DNA from: Candidatus Omnitrophota bacterium
Lineage (GTDB): Bacteria > Omnitrophota > Gorgyraeia > Duberdicusellales > 4484-171
Length of the DNA: 39,667 nt
Assembly: GCA_021735405.1 (NCBI GenBank)
Contig: JAIPHC010000003.1
Location: forward strand, 1-39,667
Direction: 5' to 3'
Shown here: piece after piece, positions 35,195 to 39,667 of the stretch
How positions within the stretch are numbered: position 1 is the stretch's first letter
How the letters are laid out: every line of letters starts with the position of its first letter
Notes under the pieces: model-generated
Told to the model about the DNA's origin: nothing
What the model saw: the letters and a program-made list of their open reading frames with translations, nothing else
Database searches by the model: none
Position numbers and translations under genes: made by a program

Positions 35195-36121
35195 ATGCAT
35201 AAAATTTATCAAAGTATTACAGAAACTATAAGAAAAACCCCGCTGGTTAAGATAAATAGATTAACTAAAGATTTAGATGTAGAAGTCTTAGCAAAAATAG
35301 AGTCCTTTAATCCTTTATCCAGTATTAAAGATAGAATTGGAACGGCAATGATTGAAAAAGCTGAAGCCGAAGGTAAGCTCAATAAAAATTCAGTAGTTAT
35401 TGAACCAACAAGTGGAAATACCGGCATTGCTTTGGCTTTTGTTTGTGCCGCAAAAGGTTATAGGTTAATTTTAACTATACCGGATACAATGAGTATTGAA
35501 CGCAGGCAGCTGTTGCGGCATTTTGGCGCAGAGATAATATTAACAGAAGGAAGCAAAGGAATGGAAGGCGCAGTTGCTGAAGCTGAAAGGTTAGCCGGAA
35601 ATACACCAGATAGTTTTATGCCTCAGCAGTTTCAAAATTCTGCTAATTGGCAAACTCATTATAAGACTACCGGCCCGGAAATTTGGCAGGATACAAGGGG
35701 CAAAGTAGATATTTTTATTGCCGGGGTTGGAACAGGTGGTACAATTACCGGTGTGGGTAAATTTTTAAAAGAACAAAAAGATTCAATTAAGATTATTGCT
35801 TTAGAACCTAGCGCTTCAGCGGTTTTATCCGGAGGCAAATCCGGCCCGCATAAGATTCAAGGAATTGGAGCAGGGTTTATTCCAGAAATTTTAGATCAAG
35901 GTTTAATCGACGAGATAATGAAAGTCTCTGACCAAAATAGTGGCGAATTTGCTAAAAAATTGGCAAAAAAAGAAGGGATATTTGCGGGTATTTCCAGCGG
36001 AGCGGCTATTTGGGCTGCGGTTGAGGTGGCAAAAAGGCAAGAATCAAAAGGTAAAACTATTGTCACAGTTTTACCGGACACCGGAGAAAGATACTTATCA
36101 GTTTGGTCCATATTTAAGTAA
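35195..36121 (+). CDS. cysK: cysteine synthase A (O-acetylserine sulfhydrylase)
   Basis: [45 protein letters not shown]. Confidence 0.95.
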   Translation: MHKIYQSITETIRKTPLVKINRLTKDLDVEVLAKIESFNPLSSIKDRIGTAMIEKAEAEGKLNKNSVVIEPTSGNTGIALAFVCAAKGYRLILTIPDTMSIERRQLLRHFGAEIILTEGSKGMEGAVAEAERLAGNTPDSFMPQQFQNSANWQTHYKTTGPEIWQDTRGKVDIFIAGVGTGGTITGVGKFLKEQKDSIKIIALEPSASAVLSGGKSGPHKIQGIGAGFIPEILDQGLIDEIMKVSDQNSGEFAKKLAKKEGIFAGISSGAAIWAAVEVAKRQESKGKTIVTVLPDTGERYLSVWSIFK

Positions 36122-36127
36122 AAATAT

Positions 36128-36178
36128 TATCACACCGCGTAGGTGTGATAAAGAGAATTCCCACCTACGCGGTGGGAA
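36128..36178 (+). promoter_or_regulatory. two-state RNA leader / nested inverted repeats upstream of metX
   Basis: Hairpin A TATCACACC-GCGTA-GGTGTGATA; hairpin B TTCCCACC-TACGC-GGTGGGAA; 13-bp long-range pairing CACCGCGTAGGTG/CACCTACGCGGTG. Confidence 0.7.
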
Positions 36179-36188
36179 GAGGTTGATT

Positions 36189-37325
36189 ATGAAAGATAAA
36201 GGAATCGGAATAGTCGAGACAAAATATTTTACTTTTGCTGAACCTGGGCAGGAGTTAGTTTTGGCTTCCGGCCAAAGATTAGGCCCGATAACTTTAGCAT
36301 ATGAAACCTATGGCAGGCTAAATAAGAAAAAGGATAATGCAATTTTGATTTTGCATGCTTTATCCGGTGATGCTCACGCTGCAGGATTTAATCAAGGCGA
36401 TAAAAAACCAGGCTGGTGGGATAATATGATTGGCCCCGGCAGAGCCTTTAATACCGATAAATATTTTATAGTTTGTTCAAATGTGCTAGGCGGCTGCAAA
36501 GGTTCAACCGGGCCCTCTTCGATTAATCCAAAAACAGATAAGCCCTATGGATTAGACTTTCCGATAATTACAATTTCGGATATGGTTAATGCTCAAAAGA
36601 AACTAATGGATTATCTGGGCATTAAAAAACTATTATCGGTAACCGGAGGATCAATGGGAGGGATGCAGACTTTACAATGGTTTAAGTCATATCCGTGGTT
36701 TCTTAGTTCGGCAATTCCGATTGCAACTGCTCTTAAGCATTCGCCTCAGCAGATTGCTTTTGATGAAGTTGGGCGGCAGGCAATTATGGCTGATCCTGAT
36801 TGGCAGAAAGGAGATTATTATAATAAGGTTAAACCGGAACGGGGATTGGCGGTAGCCAGGATGATGGGCCATATTACTTATATGAGTGATGTTTCGATGG
36901 AAAAAAAGTTTTCGCGGAGGATGAAAAATAAAAATTATAGCTATACTTTTAAAACGGATTTTGAAGTTGAAGGGTATCTGCAATACAAAGGGGATAGTTT
37001 TGTGAAAAGATTTGATCCCAATTCATACCTTTATATAACCAAAGCGATGGATTATTTTGATTTATCGGGGAAAAAATTGGTAGCCGGAGCAGATGGAAAC
37101 GAAACTCGTTTTATGGTAATTGGATTTAAGTCTGACTGGCTTTATCCTCTATATCAATCAAGAGAAATTGTTAATCAACTTAAATACCGGCGGGTAGGAG
37201 TAACTTATTGCGAAATTCCTTCTACCTATGGCCATGATGCATTTTTGCTTGAAGTAGATGAGCAGACTCATCTAATCAAACATTTTTTATCAAGCGTATA
37301 CCGGAATGAAAAAGATGGAAAGTAA
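36189..37325 (+). CDS. metX: homoserine O-acetyltransferase
   Basis: [49 protein letters not shown]; true start 36189, not 35940. Confidence 0.94.
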   Translation: MKDKGIGIVETKYFTFAEPGQELVLASGQRLGPITLAYETYGRLNKKKDNAILILHALSGDAHAAGFNQGDKKPGWWDNMIGPGRAFNTDKYFIVCSNVLGGCKGSTGPSSINPKTDKPYGLDFPIITISDMVNAQKKLMDYLGIKKLLSVTGGSMGGMQTLQWFKSYPWFLSSAIPIATALKHSPQQIAFDEVGRQAIMADPDWQKGDYYNKVKPERGLAVARMMGHITYMSDVSMEKKFSRRMKNKNYSYTFKTDFEVEGYLQYKGDSFVKRFDPNSYLYITKAMDYFDLSGKKLVAGADGNETRFMVIGFKSDWLYPLYQSREIVNQLKYRRVGVTYCEIPSTYGHDAFLLEVDEQTHLIKHFLSSVYRNEKDGK

Positions 37326-37902
37326 ACGTATAGATTATAGAATTATTTATCAAATCATAAAACCAAACAGCCGTGTTTTGGATTTAGGTTGTGGTGATGG
37401 AGAATTGCTTTCTTTTCTGGTTAAAGAAAAAAAAGTCAAAGCTCAGGGTATTGAGTTAAATGAAGCTGCGATTTATAAATGTGTAGAAAAGGGCTTAAGT
37501 GTCTTCCACGGTAATATCGAAACCGGTTTATCGGGATATCCGGACAATGCTTTTGATTATGTAATTTTAAATCAGAGCATGCAGGAAGTTAAAAATCCAG
37601 AGCGAGTATTGGAGGAATCTTTAAGAATTGGCAAAAAAGTTATTGTTGGTTTTCCTAATTTTGCCTATTTTACCGCCCGGGTAAGAATTTTTTTTAAAGG
37701 ACAAGTTCCCATTACTTCTTCACTGCCCTATCAGTGGTACAGTACACCGAATTTACATTTTTTAAGTATTAGTGATTTTGATAATTTTTGTAAAAGAAAA
37801 AAAATAAAGGTCCTCAGCAAGTATCATCTATGGAAAAATTACTTAATAAAATTATGTCCTAACCTGTGTGCTTTAAATGCAATATATTTAATCAAAAAAT
37901 AA
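37315..37902 (+). CDS. metW: methionine biosynthesis protein MetW
   Basis: [49 protein letters not shown]; next to metX; start 37306 also possible. Confidence 0.92.
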   Translation: MESKRIDYRIIYQIIKPNSRVLDLGCGDGELLSFLVKEKKVKAQGIELNEAAIYKCVEKGLSVFHGNIETGLSGYPDNAFDYVILNQSMQEVKNPERVLEESLRIGKKVIVGFPNFAYFTARVRIFFKGQVPITSSLPYQWYSTPNLHFLSISDFDNFCKRKKIKVLSKYHLWKNYLIKLCPNLCALNAIYLIKK

Positions 37903-37913
37903 AAGGAGTTACC

Positions 37914-38690
37914 ATGTTAAATGAAGCTGTGGTTTCAGAAGCTATAATTGATTCTTATCAAAAAAAATTAAAAGGCAATTTAACAGTCGATGCAGCTATT
38001 GCTGGAGCGGGACCCGCCGGTCTTATTTGCGCTTATTGTTTAGCCAAGGCGGGGGTAAAGGTAGTTTTGTTTGAAAAAAAACTTTCTATTGGCGGCGGCA
38101 TGTGGGCTGGCGGGATGATGTTTAATGAAATAGTTATTCAGAAATCGGCTAAAAAAATTCTTGATGAAATTGGAGTTAGCGCAAAATTATATAAAAAAAA
38201 TTATTATTTAGCTGATGCAGTTCAAACCGTTTGTTCTTTAGGGTATTTGGCGACAAAGGCGAAAGCAACTATATTAAATGGCATTTATGCAGAGGATATA
38301 ATGGTTAAAAAGGGAAAGGTTTGCGGCCTGGTAATTAATTGGGCGGCAGCTGATGTTGCTAAATTGCATGTGGATCCATTGACCATTGAGGCAAAAGTTG
38401 TAATCGATGCCACCGGCCATCCTACAGAAGTGACAAAGGTGGCAGAAGCTAAAAGCGGTCTGCAGTTAAAGACAAAAACAAAAAAAGTTTTAGGTGAAAA
38501 ATCGATGTGGGCTGAAAAAGCGGAAAATACTGTTGTCAAAAATACCAAAGAAGTTTGTCCTGGTTTGTTTGTGGCCGGGATGGCGGCAAATGCTGTTTTT
38601 GGTTCTCCCCGAATGGGCCCAATTTTTGGCGGGATGCTTTTATCAGGCAAGAAGGCGGCTGGATTGATTATAAAGAAGCTAGGAAAATAA
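37914..38690 (+). CDS. thi4: thiazole synthase Thi4 family, catalytic (sulfide-using) His type
   Basis: AGAGPAGLICAYCLAKAG, GGGMWAGGMMFNEIVI, KLHVDPLTIEA, RMGPIFGGMLLSGKKAA. Confidence 0.9.
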   Translation: MLNEAVVSEAIIDSYQKKLKGNLTVDAAIAGAGPAGLICAYCLAKAGVKVVLFEKKLSIGGGMWAGGMMFNEIVIQKSAKKILDEIGVSAKLYKKNYYLADAVQTVCSLGYLATKAKATILNGIYAEDIMVKKGKVCGLVINWAAADVAKLHVDPLTIEAKVVIDATGHPTEVTKVAEAKSGLQLKTKTKKVLGEKSMWAEKAENTVVKNTKEVCPGLFVAGMAANAVFGSPRMGPIFGGMLLSGKKAAGLIIKKLGK

Positions 38691-38696
38691 GTATTT

Positions 38697-39667
38697 ATGC
38701 CAAAAAGGAATAAAGGCCTAGATTATAAAATATTTAAAGAATTAAAGGAAAATAAAGATTATCTTTCCGGACAAGAGCTAGCCAATAAGTTTAAAATATC
38801 CCGCCAGGGCCTTTGGAAACATATAAAAAATTTAAATGATTGCGGCTACAAGATAGAAGCAATCCCCCGCCGGGGCTATAAACTAAAATATTCTCCCGAT
38901 AAGCCTTATCCTTGGGAAATAAAATATAAATTAGGCACAAAATTTATCGGCTGCAATGTTTACTTTAGGCAAAGGGTAGATTCTACTCAGGATTTTATTT
39001 GGCAACTAGGTCAATCCGGAGCTCCGGAAGGCACAATTGTTATCGCCGAAAGTCAAAAAAAGGGAAAAGGCAGGATGGGCAGGAGCTGGTTTTCCCCAAA
39101 AGGAGGATTATATTTATCTTGCTTGTTTAGGCCAAAAAAAATCTTGTTAAAAAATATTTCCCAAATTTCCTTAGTTATGGCTCTTGCCTGTATTCAAGCT
39201 ATTGAAAAAGAAACCGGGGTCAAATTGAGCCTAAAATGGCCAAACGATATTTTTTTTGATAAGAAAAAAATAGGAGGAATTCTTTGCCAAATCAATGCCG
39301 AGGCCGACAAAATTAATTTTGTAGCCGTAGGTTTAGGGATAAATATCAATACGAAAAAATTACCCAAAGAAACAACTTCTCTCTTTTTAGAAAGAAAAAA
39401 TAAATTTTCTTTAGTAATAATTACCAAAAAAATTATTGAAAAAATGGAACAGCGCTATCTAGAATTTGAATCTGGCGAAGGCAAAAAGTTACTTGCGCAG
39501 TGGCAAGAGCGTTGCTTTTTATGGGGAAACCGCTTGCGAGTAAAAGTTTTAGATAAAACAATCGAAGGTGAAGCTGCCGGAATTGATCAAGAAGGATATT
39601 TGTTGGTCCGCAGAGATAACGGGCTTACCGAAAAAATATCGAGTGGAGATGTGACTAAAGTAATGTA
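38697..39667 (+). CDS. birA: bifunctional biotin ligase/repressor BirA, 3' end at window edge (not in ORF track)
   Basis: HTH SGQELANKFKISRQGLWKHI; catalytic QKKGKGRMGRSWFSPKGGLYLSC, LKWPNDIFFDKKKIGGILCQ; GLGININ; frame open to TKVM-TA at edge. Confidence 0.93.
   Translation, partial: MPKRNKGLDYKIFKELKENKDYLSGQELANKFKISRQGLWKHIKNLNDCGYKIEAIPRRGYKLKYSPDKPYPWEIKYKLGTKFIGCNVYFRQRVDSTQDFIWQLGQSGAPEGTIVIAESQKKGKGRMGRSWFSPKGGLYLSCLFRPKKILLKNISQISLVMALACIQAIEKETGVKLSLKWPNDIFFDKKKIGGILCQINAEADKINFVAVGLGININTKKLPKETTSLFLERKNKFSLVIITKKIIEKMEQRYLEFESGEGKKLLAQWQERCFLWGNRLRVKVLDKTIEGEAAGIDQEGYLLVRRDNGLTEKISSGDVTKVM

Noticed and set aside
35940-36188. ORF-track N-terminal extension of metX
   Set aside because: It overlaps cysK out of frame; MetX homology begins at ATG 36189 after an AGAGG site.
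1-39667. CRISPR array, prophage, integrase or transposase genes
   Set aside because: No regularly spaced repeats and no such proteins among the ORFs.

Overview
The window is a gene-dense segment that looks like a bacterial metagenome-assembled genome. I infer something like Candidatus Omnitrophota from gene content and intergenic repeat style; this is not proven. From left to right it contains: the end of a V-type ATPase operon (B-D-I-K; the K subunit carries the Na+ ligand residues); tRNA-Val(TAC); thrS-infC-rpmI-rplT; a Trk K+ uptake cassette with an uncalled 36-aa membrane ORF; pheS-pheT; a structured ncRNA gene with a near-consensus promoter (possible 6S RNA); a PAC2 protein; tRNA-Leu(GAG); a minus-strand FIST / histidine kinase / response regulator-GGDDF module, divergent from a pilMNO(P)Q + GspA/ExeA + GspB-like assembly locus; a GH94-like protein; a thioredoxin-CcdA fusion; a radical SAM protein; a NIL-domain protein; mnmA; nadA; a second PP-loop ATPase; and a sulfide-assimilation block (metY, cysK, metX, metW, His-type thi4) followed by birA, which is cut at the window edge. 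Intergenic spaces hold several families of palindromic or dispersed repeats, some of which alter ORF termini. The best candidates for undescribed biology are the FIST/HK/GGDDF-pilus pairing, the two-state RNA leader before metX, the metY leader element shared with tRNA-Val, the small ORF in the trk cassette, and the ncRNA before PAC2. No CRISPR, phage or transposase genes were seen.
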